DNA from: Vibrio xiamenensis
GTDB lineage: Bacteria; Pseudomonadota; Gammaproteobacteria; Enterobacterales; Vibrionaceae
Assembly: GCF_900100015.1 (NCBI RefSeq)
Contig: NZ_FNDD01000031.1
Coordinates: 1-64,000 of the forward strand
Direction of reading: 5' to 3'
DNA: 64,000 bases
Shown piece by piece: positions 27,526 through 37,547 of this stretch. The first letter of the stretch is position 1. Every line of letters starts with the position of its first letter. The notes beneath the pieces were generated by a model. The model searched no databases and had not been told where the DNA came from. It was given only the letters and a program-made list of their open reading frames with translations. The translations under genes were made by a program, and so were the position numbers.

Positions 27526-29367
27526 ATGCCAAAATATCGTTCAGCCACCACCACCCACGGGCGTAACATGGCGGGGGCTCGTGCACTGTGGCGCGCCACT
27601 GGTGTAAAAGAGGAAGACTTCGGTAAACCAATTATCGCCGTGGTGAACTCCTTCACCCAATTCGTACCAGGCCACGTACATCTGAAAGATCTTGGCCAGT
27701 TAGTGGCTCAAGAAATCGAACAAGCAGGCGGGATTGCCAAAGAATTTAATACCATTGCCGTGGATGACGGCATCGCAATGGGTCACGGCGGCATGCTCTA
27801 CTCGCTGCCTTCACGTGAACTAATCGCTGACTCAGTCGAATACATGGTGAACGCTCACTGCGCCGATGCCATGGTGTGTATTTCTAACTGTGACAAAATC
27901 ACTCCGGGGATGCTGATGGCAGCAATGCGCATCAATATTCCAGTGATCTTTGTTTCTGGCGGCCCAATGGAAGCGGGTAAAACTAAGCTTTCTGACCAAA
28001 TCATCAAACTCGACTTAGTCGATGCCATGATCCAAGGTGCCGATCCAAAAGTTTCCGATGCACAAAGCGAACAAATCGAGCGCTCAGCTTGCCCAACTTG
28101 TGGTTCTTGCTCAGGTATGTTTACCGCCAACTCGATGAACTGTTTGACCGAAGCTCTTGGTCTATCGCAGCCGGGTAACGGTTCAATGCTGGCAACTCAC
28201 GCCGATCGCAAAGAGCTATTCGTTAATGCAGGTAAACGAATCGTCGAACTGACCAAGCGTTACTACGAGCAAGACGATGAAACCGCGTTGCCACGTAACA
28301 TTGCAACCAAAGATGCGTTTGAAAATGCGATGGCTCTGGATATTGCCATGGGCGGTTCAACCAACACCGTACTTCACCTGCTTGCCGCAGCGCAGGAAGG
28401 AGAAGTTAATTTTGACATGACCGACATCGACCGTATGTCGCGCCAAATTCCACACCTGTGTAAAGTGGCGCCATCAACTCAAAAATACCATATGGAAGAT
28501 GTACACCGCGCGGGCGGCGTCGTGGGTATTTTAGGCGAACTGAATCGTGCGGGCCTATTACATAACCAAGCGAAAACCGTACTTGGCCTTAACTGGAACG
28601 AGCAATTGGCTCAATACGACATCATGCAAACTGAGTCGCAAGCGGTGAAAGATTTCTATCGCGCGGGTCCTGCAGGCATTCGTACCACACAAGCTTTCTC
28701 GCAAGATTGCCGCTGGGAAACGTTGGATGACGACCGTGAACAAGGTTGTATTCGCACCAAAGAGCACGCCTTTAGCCAAGACGGTGGTCTTGCAGTACTC
28801 AAAGGTAATATTGCTCTCGATGGCTGTATCGTTAAAACCGCAGGTGTGGATGAAAGCATTCTCAAGTTCCAAGGCCCTGCCGTGGTATTTGAAAGCCAAG
28901 AAGATGCGGTAGAAGGCATTCTCGGCGGTAAAGTTAAAGCTGGTGATGTCGTCGTAATTCGCTACGAAGGACCAAAAGGTGGCCCGGGTATGCAAGAGAT
29001 GCTCTACCCAACCACTTACCTCAAATCAATGGGCTTAGGTAAAGAGTGTGCGCTTTTGACCGATGGTCGATTCTCTGGTGGTACATCAGGCCTTTCGATT
29101 GGTCATGCTTCTCCAGAAGCAGCCAACGGCGGTGCGATTGGTTTAGTGAAAAATGGCGATACCATTTCTATCGATATTCCAAATCGTACCATTAGCTTGG
29201 ACGTGTCCGAGCAAGAAATGGCCGAGCGCCGCGCAGAGCAAGATAAGCTCGGCTGGAAACCGGTTGATCGTCAGCGTGAAGTCTCTTTTGCACTGAAAGC
29301 TTACGCCAGCATGGCCACCAGCGCGGATAAAGGGGCAGTACGAGACAAATCTAAGCTAGAGGACTAG
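27526..29367 (+). CDS. ilvD: Dihydroxy-acid dehydratase
   Basis: Iron-sulfur enzyme that dehydrates dihydroxyisovalerate and dihydroxymethylvalerate in branched-chain amino acid synthesis. The 613-residue product (E. coli 616) has the cluster-ligand motifs [13 protein letters not shown] (about residue 122) and [19 protein letters not shown] (about 188), plus the C-terminal [13 protein letters not shown]. ilvA starts 4 bp after its stop. Confidence 0.98.
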   Translation: MPKYRSATTTHGRNMAGARALWRATGVKEEDFGKPIIAVVNSFTQFVPGHVHLKDLGQLVAQEIEQAGGIAKEFNTIAVDDGIAMGHGGMLYSLPSRELIADSVEYMVNAHCADAMVCISNCDKITPGMLMAAMRINIPVIFVSGGPMEAGKTKLSDQIIKLDLVDAMIQGADPKVSDAQSEQIERSACPTCGSCSGMFTANSMNCLTEALGLSQPGNGSMLATHADRKELFVNAGKRIVELTKRYYEQDDETALPRNIATKDAFENAMALDIAMGGSTNTVLHLLAAAQEGEVNFDMTDIDRMSRQIPHLCKVAPSTQKYHMEDVHRAGGVVGILGELNRAGLLHNQAKTVLGLNWNEQLAQYDIMQTESQAVKDFYRAGPAGIRTTQAFSQDCRWETLDDDREQGCIRTKEHAFSQDGGLAVLKGNIALDGCIVKTAGVDESILKFQGPAVVFESQEDAVEGILGGKVKAGDVVVIRYEGPKGGPGMQEMLYPTTYLKSMGLGKECALLTDGRFSGGTSGLSIGHASPEAANGGAIGLVKNGDTISIDIPNRTISLDVSEQEMAERRAEQDKLGWKPVDRQREVSFALKAYASMATSADKGAVRDKSKLED

Positions 29368-29371
29368 CCAA

Positions 29372-30919
29372 ATGAGCGACGAACAATCAGGGAGTGAATG
29401 TCAATCTGGCGCAGATTATCTGCGCCAAATCCTAAGAGCCCCTATCTATGAAGTGGCGAGCGTTACGCCACTTCAAGACATGCCAAGACTATCGGAACGC
29501 ATTCACAATCAAGTGCAATTAAAACGTGAAGATCGCCAGCCAGTGCATTCATTTAAACTGCGCGGCGCCTACAATATGGTGTCGAGTTTAGATGAACAGC
29601 AAAAAGCGGCAGGGGTTATTGCCGCCTCAGCGGGCAACCACGCACAAGGCATGGCGTTATCCGGCACCAAACTCGGCATTAAAACCATTATCGTTATGCC
29701 TAAAACTACTCCAGACATCAAAGTCGATGCTGTGCGCAGTTTCGGCGGAGAAGTGGTTCTACATGGCAGTAATTTTGACGAAGCAAAAGCAGAAGCGGAA
29801 CGCTTATCTGCCCTGCACGGCTATACCTTTGTGCCACCGTTCGACCATCCATTGGTGATCGCCGGGCAGGGCACCATAGGCATGGAAATGCTGCAGCAAA
29901 ACGGCCACCTAGATTACATTTTTGTTCCGGTTGGCGGTGGTGGCCTTGCGGCTGGCGTGGCGGTTCTTATCAAACAGTTAATGCCAGAAATCAAAGTGAT
30001 CGCGGTTGAGCCTGAAGATTCCGCTTGCCTTAAAGCTGCATTAGACGCGGGCGAGCCCGTAGTGCTTGATCAAGTCAGCATGTTTGCCGATGGCGTGGCA
30101 GTAAAACGTATTGGTGACGAAACCTTCCGTCTGTGCCAAAAATACCTCGATGGCCATGTGTGTGTCTCAAGCGATGAAATCTGCGCTGCAGTCAAAGATA
30201 TTTTTGAAGATACTCGCGCTATCGCTGAGCCATCTGGCGCTTTGGCTCTTGCTGGACTAAAAAAATACGCCGAGCAGCAACAACTTAAAGACCAGAAATT
30301 GGCAACCGTGTTGTCAGGTGCGAATACCAATTTCCACGGCTTACGCTACGTTTCAGAGCGCTGTGAGCTTGGTGAAAAACGTGAAGGCTTACTTGCAGTC
30401 ACGATTCCAGAACGACAAGGGGCGTTTCTCGAGTTTTGTAACTTGATTGGCGGTCGAGCAGTAACAGAGTTTAACTACCGCTACGGTGACGACGAACTGG
30501 CAAATATCTTTGTCGGTGTCCGTTTGCAAAACGGCCAACAAGAACTCGACAGCATCATTAAGGATTTACGCGAAGGCGGTTATCCAGTGGTCGATTTGTC
30601 AGAAGATGAAATGGCGAAACAACACATTCGCTATATGATCGGCGGTAAACCTTCAAAACCTATGAATGAGCGTTTGTATAGTTTTGAATTTCCTGAATAT
30701 CCTGGTGCATTGCTGCGCTTTTTACGCGTTCTCACCACCCACTGGAATATCAGCTTATTCAACTACCGCAATCACGGCGCCGACTACGGCCGCGTATTGT
30801 GTGCCTTTGAATTGGACGATAGCGATTTAAGCGAATTTTCTGCCCATCTACGAGAGCTGGATTATCAATACAAAGATGAGTCAGCAAACCCGGCGTATAA
30901 ATTCTTCTTATCCAAATAA
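29372..30919 (+). CDS. ilvA: Biosynthetic threonine dehydratase
   Basis: PLP enzyme converting threonine to 2-oxobutanoate, the committed and isoleucine-inhibited step to isoleucine. The 515-residue product has the PLP lysine in HSFKLRGAYNM (about residue 61), the PLP phosphate loop VGGGGLAAG (about 189) and two C-terminal ACT-like regulatory domains (about residues 335-515), diagnostic of the biosynthetic rather than the catabolic enzyme. It is the last gene of the ilv operon and ends at a terminator. Confidence 0.98.
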   Translation: MSDEQSGSECQSGADYLRQILRAPIYEVASVTPLQDMPRLSERIHNQVQLKREDRQPVHSFKLRGAYNMVSSLDEQQKAAGVIAASAGNHAQGMALSGTKLGIKTIIVMPKTTPDIKVDAVRSFGGEVVLHGSNFDEAKAEAERLSALHGYTFVPPFDHPLVIAGQGTIGMEMLQQNGHLDYIFVPVGGGGLAAGVAVLIKQLMPEIKVIAVEPEDSACLKAALDAGEPVVLDQVSMFADGVAVKRIGDETFRLCQKYLDGHVCVSSDEICAAVKDIFEDTRAIAEPSGALALAGLKKYAEQQQLKDQKLATVLSGANTNFHGLRYVSERCELGEKREGLLAVTIPERQGAFLEFCNLIGGRAVTEFNYRYGDDELANIFVGVRLQNGQQELDSIIKDLREGGYPVVDLSEDEMAKQHIRYMIGGKPSKPMNERLYSFEFPEYPGALLRFLRVLTTHWNISLFNYRNHGADYGRVLCAFELDDSDLSEFSAHLRELDYQYKDESANPAYKFFLSK

Positions 30920-30934
30920 CCAAATAAGCATTTC

Positions 30935-30958
30935 AAGCCGCCGCAGGGCGGCTTTTTT
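30935..30958 (+). terminator. Rho-independent terminator of the ilvGMDA operon
   Basis: Stem AAGCCGCC / GGCGGCTT with loop GCAG followed by six T, 16 bp after the ilvA stop. Confidence 0.93.
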
Positions 30959-30984
30959 GTGCCTCGATTATCTAAATAGCAGGC

Positions 30985-31010
30985 AAAAAAATCCCGCCTT
31001 TCACAGCGGG
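30985..31010 (-). terminator. Terminator of the 61-residue membrane protein gene
   Basis: On the minus strand CCCGC (31010-31006) pairs with GCGGG (30997-30993) across an 8-nt loop and is followed by A and a run of T (30985-30991). It lies 62 bp downstream of the small leftward gene. Confidence 0.75.
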
Positions 31011-31071
31011 GAAGCCCAAGAAAATTGGAGAAGATAGTCTAGCGCTATCGAACAAAGGAGGTGTCGGTCGA

Positions 31072-31257
31072 TTAGGGTTCTTGCTCTTCTGAAATACCAG
31101 ACCAGCAAAACACTTCCAGCCATATCCCGATTATGGTGGCCGCCATACCGAGCAGAGGCATGAGAGACCAACCCGAGGCTGGAACAACAAATAGAGCGCC
31201 GAAGCATACAATACAAAGAACTGAGTAGATGGTTAATCTATCAAGAACGGTTAACAT
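31072..31257 (-). CDS. Small two-helix membrane protein, function unknown
   Basis: The 61-residue product has two hydrophobic segments, TIYSVLCIVCFGALFVV (about residues 9-25) and LMPLLGMAATIIGIWLEVF (about 32-50), with an acidic tail (SEEQEP). The ATG is preceded by AGAGG with an 8-nt spacer, and a rho-independent terminator follows at 30985-31010, so this is very likely a true gene. I do not recognise a family. It lies alone between the ilv operon and tusA. Confidence 0.7.
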   Translation of the reverse strand: MLTVLDRLTIYSVLCIVCFGALFVVPASGWSLMPLLGMAATIIGIWLEVFCWSGISEEQEP

Positions 31258-31386
31258 CAGCGCTACCTCTTATGTTGCTAACTTGTTAAATAATTTAAAA
31301 CAAAATGATCTCTTTGCCAAGGGATATTGAATATTTTTTCTCCAGCAGTATGATCACGGTCTTATCTTAGCAATATCGAAGTGATC

Positions 31387-31635
31387 ATGACGTTCAATCC
31401 CGAATCAGCCAACCAAGTCTTAGCCGCTGAAGGCCTACGCTGTCCTGAGCCAGTAATGATGGTGAGAAAAACTATCCGCAATATGAAAAGCGGCGAAACC
31501 CTCTTGATCACCGCAGACGACCCATCGACAACTCGTGATATTCCAAGTTTCTGCCGCTTTATGGATCACCAGCTTATCGACTCGCAAACAGAAAGCTTGC
31601 CATACCAATACTTAATCAAAAAAGGCCTAGACTAA
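31387..31635 (+). CDS. tusA: Sulfur carrier protein TusA
   Basis: Accepts persulfide sulfur from IscS and passes it to TusD in 2-thiouridine tRNA modification. The 82-residue product shows the family signature [17 protein letters not shown] with the active cysteine, then [16 protein letters not shown]. The ATG at 31387 is preferred to the GTG at 31381. A strong palindromic terminator at 31665-31693 separates it from the convergent gene. Confidence 0.96.
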   Translation: MTFNPESANQVLAAEGLRCPEPVMMVRKTIRNMKSGETLLITADDPSTTRDIPSFCRFMDHQLIDSQTESLPYQYLIKKGLD

Positions 31636-31664
31636 GCAAGGCTTTACTTACATCAATTAACAAT

Positions 31665-31693
31665 AAAAAAGGCTGCCAATTGGCAGCCTTTTT
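31665..31693. terminator. Bidirectional terminator after tusA
   Basis: Perfect palindrome GGCTGCCAATTGGCAGCC flanked by six A and five T. It serves tusA and, on the other strand, the convergent 86-residue membrane protein gene, whose stop it abuts. Confidence 0.92.
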
Positions 31694-31954
31694 CTATTCT
31701 TGGTCGGTAAATTGACGTTGATTCCGTTGCAACTGATCCACCTGTTTTCGCAGTGAACGCAGCTCCTCATGCATCGGAATAATATGGGCAACACGAATCC
31801 AAGCTTCAACCGTCAGCCCGGTCAAAATGAATGCGCCTGCAACCATAGGTAACCACATATCGGTTAACGCCATTCCCAACAAAGTTAACAGTAACCCAAA
31901 GGTAAACAAGTAACTTTGACTTCTCGGGGTCATCCCCATATAACGTGTCAGCAT
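31694..31954 (-). CDS. Small membrane protein with C-terminal coiled coil, unknown function
   Basis: An 86-residue protein with two hydrophobic segments (SYLFTFGLLLTLLGMAL, about residues 14-30; MVAGAFILTGLTVEAWI, about 37-53) and a charged, coiled-coil-like tail (EELRSLRKQVDQLQRN). A strong ribosome-binding site (GGGAGG, 8-9 nt before ATG) supports the start. I do not recognise a characterised family. It converges on tusA. Confidence 0.72.
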   Translation of the reverse strand: MLTRYMGMTPRSQSYLFTFGLLLTLLGMALTDMWLPMVAGAFILTGLTVEAWIRVAHIIPMHEELRSLRKQVDQLQRNQRQFTDQE

Positions 31955-32083
31955 AATATTGCCCTCCCGCCACCGTTTACAGTGACGTTACCATGACAAG
32001 GATGACACAAATATGGCAAATATCACGCCGTTTACAGTAAATGCTTGATAACAAGACATCATTCAGTAAAAGCGAGAGTTAAC

Positions 32084-32641
32084 TCACGCGTACAGAACAG
32101 AGCCTATCGCCAAACCGATAAACAGCACACAGGTAACGCGACGAATCCATTTGAGTGGTAATTTATCGGCTGATAGCTTACCGATCAACACGACAGGCAC
32201 GTTGGCAAGTAGCATCCCGATAGTGGTACCAGCAATCACCCAAATCAACGCATCTGCGTAACGCGCACCAAGAATTGAGGTAGCAATTTGAGTTTTGTCA
32301 CCGATTTCAGCGATAAAGAAAGCAATGAAGCTTGCCCAGAACGGATTACGCTCGGTAGGACAGCTTTCATCGTCTAATTTATCTGGCACTAAAATCCACA
32401 GCGCCACAGCAAAAAAGCTGGCCGCGACGACCCATTTTAGAACATCAGGTGAAATATAATCGGCGACTACGACACCAAGCCACGCAGCTAAAGCGTGATT
32501 AAAAATAGTGGCTAGGAAAATAGCGGCGATAATCGGCACTGGCTTGCGATAGCAACTGGCCAGCATTAACGACAAAAGTTGAGTTTTATCTCCGATTTCC
32601 GCCAAAGCAACGGTGGAGATAGAAATAGCAATAACGCTCAC
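32084..32641 (-). CDS. mneA: Manganese exporter of the UPF0016/GDT1 (TMEM165) family, MneA-like
   Basis: A 185-residue six-helix inner-membrane protein made of two homologous halves, each carrying the family motif EIGDKTQ (about residues 16 and 111). V. cholerae MneA of this family exports Mn2+. The start is a GTG at 32641; the ribosome-binding site is modest (GTAGG). The long 5' leader carries a yybP-ykoY manganese riboswitch, a strong independent sign that the substrate is manganese. Confidence 0.92.
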   Translation of the reverse strand: MSVIAISISTVALAEIGDKTQLLSLMLASCYRKPVPIIAAIFLATIFNHALAAWLGVVVADYISPDVLKWVVAASFFAVALWILVPDKLDDESCPTERNPFWASFIAFFIAEIGDKTQIATSILGARYADALIWVIAGTTIGMLLANVPVVLIGKLSADKLPLKWIRRVTCVLFIGLAIGSVLYA

Positions 32642-32847
32642 GACCTACTCAGTGGGGCAGGGATAATTATTTTAACCAAAGATAAACCTCGCCCCCCACC
32701 CCGGTTGACGATGCTTATCTAAGGTCTTGCCAAACTCACCCAAAGAGTGGTGATGAGTCTCAAACGCCATGGTGATTTTGCACCAATTATGTTGACGAAA
32801 GAACTTACTTCGCTGCTGCTCAATAAGTAGGCTACTCCCCAAAGATA
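32642..32847 (-). ncRNA. yybP-ykoY manganese riboswitch in the mneA leader
   Basis: The minus strand reads CTTTGGGGAGTAGC (from 32845), the conserved 5' signature of the yybP-ykoY class, with the further conserved elements TCGTCAACAT and GGCAAGACC. Closing helix P1 can form between UAUCU (32847-32843) and AGAUA (32720-32716). The element lies directly upstream of a Mn2+ exporter, as for mntP and alx in E. coli. Downstream, UUAUCU (32685-32680) is complementary to the 3' side of P1 (AGAUAA) and could form an alternative helix. The aptamer is roughly 32716-32847 and the rest is expression platform. Confidence 0.88.
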
Positions 32848-32853
32848 GACGCC

Positions 32854-32882
32854 ATTCTAATGAGCTACGCGCTAAATCTCAA
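32854..32882 (-). promoter_or_regulatory. Promoter of the mneA riboswitch transcript
   Basis: Minus strand: -35 TTGAGA (32877-32882), 17-nt spacer, -10 TAGAAT (32854-32859). The predicted start, near 32847, coincides with the first base of the riboswitch P1 helix. Confidence 0.75.
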
Positions 32883-33064
32883 GTGTAAACATGATCACAA
32901 AATGCCAATTCAGGGAAAACAGCGATTAAATGCAATAATTTCCATTAAAAGGAATAATTGACCACGATTTAGGCAAGATTAACCCTACTCCCACGCAGAA
33001 TATCTCGGTATACTTGATCGTTATTTTTTCTCCATTCACAAAGAAGAATCGCGCGAACCTGACT

Positions 33065-33985
33065 ATGCAAAAATACGATATCAAAACCTTTCAGGGTATG
33101 ATCCTCGCGCTGCAGGATTATTGGGCCCAACAAGGCTGTACTGTAGTGCAACCTCTAGACATGGAAGTAGGTGCAGGAACCTCTCACCCAATGACCTGTT
33201 TACGCGCTCTTGGCCCAGAGCCAATTGCTGCGGCTTATGTTCAGCCATCACGTCGACCAACTGATGGTCGTTACGGCGAAAACCCGAACCGCCTGCAGCA
33301 CTACTACCAGTTCCAGGTGATCATCAAACCATCACCAGACAATATCCAAGAACTCTACCTTGGCTCGCTTGAAGTACTGGGTGTTGACCCACAAGTCCAC
33401 GACATTCGTTTCGTGGAAGACAACTGGGAAAACCCAACCTTGGGTGCTTGGGGCTTAGGCTGGGAAGTATGGCTAAACGGTATGGAAGTGACTCAATTTA
33501 CTTACTTCCAACAAGTGGGTGGCCTTGAGTGTAAACCTGTTACAGGTGAAATCACTTACGGTATCGAACGTTTAGCAATGTATATTCAGGGTGTCGATTC
33601 GGTTTACGATTTGGTTTGGACAGATGGCCCTCTAGGCAAAGTGACCTATGGTGACATTTTCCACCAAAACGAAGTTGAGCAATCAACTTACAACTTCGAA
33701 CACGCCGATGTTGATTTCCTCTTCACCTTCTTCGATCAATGCGAAAAAGAGTGTAAGAAACTGCTTGAGCTTGAAAAACCTCTGCCACTACCTGCCTACG
33801 AACGTATCTTGAAAGCGGGTCACGCATTTAACTTGCTTGATGCACGTAAAGCGATCTCTGTGACTGAGCGTCAACGCTACATTCTGCGCATTCGTAACCT
33901 GACGAAGTCGGTTGCAGAAGCTTACTACGCCTCTCGTGAAGCTCTTGGCTTCCCTATGTGTAAAAAGCCACAAGACAAGGCATAA
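33065..33985 (+). CDS. glyQ: Glycyl-tRNA synthetase alpha subunit
   Basis: Catalytic class II subunit of the bacterial alpha2beta2 glycyl-tRNA synthetase. The ATG at 33065 gives 306 residues starting [20 protein letters not shown], matching E. coli MQKFDTRTFQG; the upstream in-frame start at 33014 is rejected. Motif-like sequences [20 protein letters not shown] and [20 protein letters not shown] are intact. glyS follows after 15 bp. Confidence 0.98.
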   Translation: MQKYDIKTFQGMILALQDYWAQQGCTVVQPLDMEVGAGTSHPMTCLRALGPEPIAAAYVQPSRRPTDGRYGENPNRLQHYYQFQVIIKPSPDNIQELYLGSLEVLGVDPQVHDIRFVEDNWENPTLGAWGLGWEVWLNGMEVTQFTYFQQVGGLECKPVTGEITYGIERLAMYIQGVDSVYDLVWTDGPLGKVTYGDIFHQNEVEQSTYNFEHADVDFLFTFFDQCEKECKKLLELEKPLPLPAYERILKAGHAFNLLDARKAISVTERQRYILRIRNLTKSVAEAYYASREALGFPMCKKPQDKA

Positions 33986-34000
33986 GAGGAACAAGACATT

Positions 34001-36067
34001 ATGGCAAAAGAATTTCTCATTGAACTTGGCACTGAAGAGCTTCCACCAACGCAACTGCGTACTTTGGCTGAAGCTTTTGCAAGTAACTTTGCTGCGGAAC
34101 TCAAAACCGCTGACCTAGCGAACGACGGCATCACTTGGTATGCAGCGCCGCGCCGTTTAGCACTGAAAGTGGCTAACCTTGCTGAAGGTCAAGCCGATAA
34201 AGTGGTTGAAAAACGTGGTCCTGCGATTGCGGTTGCGTTTGACGCTGATGGCAATCCAACCAAAGCCGCGCAAGGCTGGGCTCGTGGTAACGGCATCACT
34301 GTTGAACAAGCAGATCGCCTAGTGACAGACAAAGGTGAATGGCTGCTGTTCAAACAAGAAGTGCAAGGCCAAAGCGCTAAAGACGTCGTGGTTGAATTGG
34401 CAGCAAAAGCACTGGCCAATCTGCCAATCGCAAAACCGATGCGCTGGGGTGACAAAGACACTCAATTTATTCGTCCGGTAAAAACTCTGACCATTTTATT
34501 TGGTGATGAACTGATTGAAGGCGAAATCCTTGGCGTACAATCGGCTCGTACGATTCGCGGTCACCGTTTTATGGGTGAAAAAGAGTTTACTATCGACTCT
34601 GCACAGCAATACCCAGCGCTACTTGAAGAGCGCGGTAAAGTCATGGCCGATTACGAAAAACGTAAAGCCATCATTGTCGCTGACGCGCAAAAAGCGGCGG
34701 CTGCCGTCGGTGGTGTCGCAGACCTTGAAGATGATTTGGTTGAAGAAGTCGCGTCACTGGTTGAATGGCCGGTGGTACTGACCGCGAAATTCGAAGAAGA
34801 ATTTTTGAAAGTTCCTGCTGAAGCTTTGGTTTACACCATGAAAGGGGACCAAAAATACTTCCCAGTTTATGATGACAACAAAAAGCTGCTGCCAAACTTT
34901 ATCTTCGTTTCTAACATTGAATCGAAAGAGCCTCGTCACGTTATTGAAGGTAACGAGAAAGTAGTTCGTCCACGTTTGGCTGATGCTGAGTTCTTCTTCA
35001 ACACTGACCGTAAACGTCCGTTGATTGACCGCTTACCAGAACTCGATAACGCGATCTTCCAAAAACAACTTGGTACCATCAAAGATAAAACCGACCGCAT
35101 CACTGAGTTGGCAGGTTATATCGCTGAGCAAATTGGTGCTGATGTTGAATTGTCTAAGCGTGCAGGTCTACTGGCTAAATGTGACCTAATGACCTCAATG
35201 GTGTTTGAATTTACCGACACTCAAGGTGTAATGGGTATGCACTACGCACGCCATGACGGTGAAAACGAACAAGTAGCACTAGCGCTAAACGAGCAATATA
35301 TGCCACGTTTCGCCGGTGATGAACTGCCATCAAATGGCGTTTCAACCGCGGTTGCGATGGCGGATAAACTCGATACTATCGTGGGTATTTTCGGTATTGG
35401 CCAAGCGCCAAAAGGCTCAGATCCATTTGCACTTCGCCGTGCATCACTGGGCGTGCTACGTATTATCGTTGAGTACGGTTACAACCTTGATCTGACTGAC
35501 CTTATCGCCAAAGCGAAATCGCTATTCGGTGATCGCCTCACCAACGACAATGTCGAAAGCGAAGTGATTGAGTTTATGCTTGGTCGTTTCCGCGCTTGGT
35601 ACCAAGACGAAGGTTTCAGCGTTGATATCATTCAAGCAGTATTGGCGCGTCATCCAACCAAACCTGCTGATTTTGACCAGCGTGTTAAAGCGGTTTCACA
35701 CTTCCGTGAGTTGGAAGCAGCGGAATCTCTTGCCGCGGCCAACAAACGTGTGGGTAACATTCTGGCTAAGTTTGACGGCGAGTTACCAGCTGACATCGAT
35801 CTTGCTCTTCTACAAGAAGATGCTGAGAAAACTCTGGCTCAAAACGTTGAAGTCATGACTGAAGCGTTAGAACCAGCATTTGCAACGGGTAACTATCAAG
35901 AAGCATTAAGCAAACTTGCGGATCTGCGTGAGCCTGTTGATGCATTCTTTGATAACGTGATGGTAATGGCAGATGACGAAGCATTGAAAATCAACCGCTT
36001 AACTCTGCTTAATAACCTACGTAACCTGTTCCTACAAATCGCAGATATTTCACTACTGCAGAAATAA
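34001..36067 (+). CDS. glyS: Glycyl-tRNA synthetase beta subunit
   Basis: The tRNA-binding subunit of the tetrameric GlyRS. The 688-residue product (E. coli 689) starts [16 protein letters not shown] and carries the HD-like core ([20 protein letters not shown]) and the C-terminal DALR-type anticodon-binding domain. A ribosome-binding site (AGAGGAA) is present. It ends at the terminator at 36092-36120. Confidence 0.98.
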   Translation: MAKEFLIELGTEELPPTQLRTLAEAFASNFAAELKTADLANDGITWYAAPRRLALKVANLAEGQADKVVEKRGPAIAVAFDADGNPTKAAQGWARGNGITVEQADRLVTDKGEWLLFKQEVQGQSAKDVVVELAAKALANLPIAKPMRWGDKDTQFIRPVKTLTILFGDELIEGEILGVQSARTIRGHRFMGEKEFTIDSAQQYPALLEERGKVMADYEKRKAIIVADAQKAAAAVGGVADLEDDLVEEVASLVEWPVVLTAKFEEEFLKVPAEALVYTMKGDQKYFPVYDDNKKLLPNFIFVSNIESKEPRHVIEGNEKVVRPRLADAEFFFNTDRKRPLIDRLPELDNAIFQKQLGTIKDKTDRITELAGYIAEQIGADVELSKRAGLLAKCDLMTSMVFEFTDTQGVMGMHYARHDGENEQVALALNEQYMPRFAGDELPSNGVSTAVAMADKLDTIVGIFGIGQAPKGSDPFALRRASLGVLRIIVEYGYNLDLTDLIAKAKSLFGDRLTNDNVESEVIEFMLGRFRAWYQDEGFSVDIIQAVLARHPTKPADFDQRVKAVSHFRELEAAESLAAANKRVGNILAKFDGELPADIDLALLQEDAEKTLAQNVEVMTEALEPAFATGNYQEALSKLADLREPVDAFFDNVMVMADDEALKINRLTLLNNLRNLFLQIADISLLQK

Positions 36068-36091
36068 TTCGCGCCAATAGGTTTTAACACC

Positions 36092-36120
36092 AGCCCAACT
36101 CATCGGAGTTGGGCTTTGTT
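36092..36120 (+). terminator. Rho-independent terminator of glyQS
   Basis: Perfect 10-bp stem AGCCCAACTC / GAGTTGGGCT with loop ATCG, followed by a T-rich stretch (TTGTTTTT). Confidence 0.9.
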
Positions 36121-36240
36121 TTTATGCCTGCCCCAAATTTGTGCTTGCCTGTTAACTAGATTGCGGTAAGGTCAGAGACGCATCGCCGTATGCAACGCTC
36201 AACCCGCCTGTTAAAACCGACAAAAATATTAGGTAACGTC

Positions 36241-37491
36241 ATGCAGTTCTCGAAGTTTGGTGAAAAATTCAATCAGTATTCCGGTATTACTCAGTTAATG
36301 GATGATCTTAATGATGGTCTGCGCACTCCCGGCGCCATCATGCTCGGAGGTGGCAACCCAGCCGCCATTCCTGCGATGCTAGATTACTTCACCCAAGCCA
36401 GTGAGACACTACTTGGCAACGGACAATTGATTGCGGCGCTGGCCAACTATGATGGACCACAAGGCAAAGATGCTTTTGTGACATCATTGGCGCAGTTACT
36501 CAAGCAAACCTATGGCTGGGACATCAGCAGTAAAAATATCAGCCTAACCAACGGCAGCCAAAGTGGTTTCTTTTATCTGTTTAACCTCTTCGCCGGCCAG
36601 CAGCCTGATGGTTCCCACAAGAAAATTTTATTGCCCCTAGCACCGGAATACATTGGCTATGGTGACGCCGGTATTGATGAAGATATCTTTGTCTCTTATC
36701 ACCCGGAAATCGAGCTACTAGACAATCGTCAGTTCAAATATCACGTTGATTTTGAACAGTTAAAAATTGATGACAGTGTGGCGGCGATCTGCGCATCAAG
36801 GCCAACCAATCCAACCGGTAATGTGCTCACCAATGAAGAAATCCGCAAATTGGATGAATTAGCGCGCGCCAATAATATTCCACTCCTGATCGACAACGCC
36901 TACGGCGTGCCTTTCCCAAATATTATTTTTGAGGATGTCGAACCATTTTGGAATGACAACACCATTCTGTGCATGAGCCTATCTAAACTAGGATTGCCCG
37001 GAGTGCGCTGCGGCATTGTTATCGCCAGTGAAGAGATTACCCAAGCACTGACCAATATGAACGGCATCATCAGTTTGGCTCCTGGCAGTGTCGGGCCGAC
37101 CATCGCCAACCATATGATAGAGCAGGGTGACTTACTCAAACTCAGCAGTGAGGTGATCAAACCTTTCTATCAACACAAGTCGCAACGGGCGGTCGAACTG
37201 CTGCAAGCCGCGATTACCGATCCGCGTTTTCGAATTCATAAACCCGAAGGGGCGATTTTCTTATGGCTTTGGTTTGATGAACTGCCGATTACCACCATGG
37301 AATTGTATAAACGCCTTAAAGCGCGTGGCGTCTTAATCGTACCGGGTGAATATTTCTTTATCGGCCAAAAAGACGAGTGGGATCATGCCCATCAGTGTCT
37401 GCGCATGAACTATGTCCAAGATGATGACATGATGCAAAAAGGTATCGCGATTATTGCTGAAGAAGTGCAAAAAGCGTATCAACAGCGCTAA
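36241..37491 (+). CDS. avtA: Valine-pyruvate aminotransferase
   Basis: PLP enzyme that transfers the amino group of alanine to 2-oxoisovalerate (valine-pyruvate transaminase). The 416-residue product shows the AvtA start FSKFGEKFNQYSGITQLM, GGGNPAAIPAM, the substrate-side RPTNPTGNV and the PLP lysine in CMSLSKLGLPG (about residue 248). The ATG at 36241 fits the family; an ATG at 36190 would add 17 residues. With ilvE missing from the ilv operon, this is the only branched-chain transaminase in the window. Confidence 0.96.
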   Translation: MQFSKFGEKFNQYSGITQLMDDLNDGLRTPGAIMLGGGNPAAIPAMLDYFTQASETLLGNGQLIAALANYDGPQGKDAFVTSLAQLLKQTYGWDISSKNISLTNGSQSGFFYLFNLFAGQQPDGSHKKILLPLAPEYIGYGDAGIDEDIFVSYHPEIELLDNRQFKYHVDFEQLKIDDSVAAICASRPTNPTGNVLTNEEIRKLDELARANNIPLLIDNAYGVPFPNIIFEDVEPFWNDNTILCMSLSKLGLPGVRCGIVIASEEITQALTNMNGIISLAPGSVGPTIANHMIEQGDLLKLSSEVIKPFYQHKSQRAVELLQAAITDPRFRIHKPEGAIFLWLWFDELPITTMELYKRLKARGVLIVPGEYFFIGQKDEWDHAHQCLRMNYVQDDDMMQKGIAIIAEEVQKAYQQR

Positions 37492-37509
37492 GTTATCGAT
37501 AACAAAAAA

Positions 37510-37533
37510 GAGCGCCAATGGCGCTCTTTTTTT
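37510..37533. terminator. Bidirectional terminator between avtA and ibpA
   Basis: Stem GAGCGCC / GGCGCTC with loop AAT, six A on the left and seven T on the right; serves avtA and the convergent ibpA. Confidence 0.9.
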
Positions 37534-37547
37534 ATGTAACTGAAGTG

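Noticed and set aside
27812-27817. CACGTG in ilvD as a possible parS core
   Set aside because: The flanking bases differ from parS at five of 16 positions.
28558-28995. 145-codon frame antisense to ilvD
   Set aside because: Antisense shadow of a highly conserved gene, no independent signals.
33014-33064. N-terminal extension of glyQ
   Set aside because: The 17 extra residues have no family counterpart; [11 protein letters not shown] at 33065 matches the known start.
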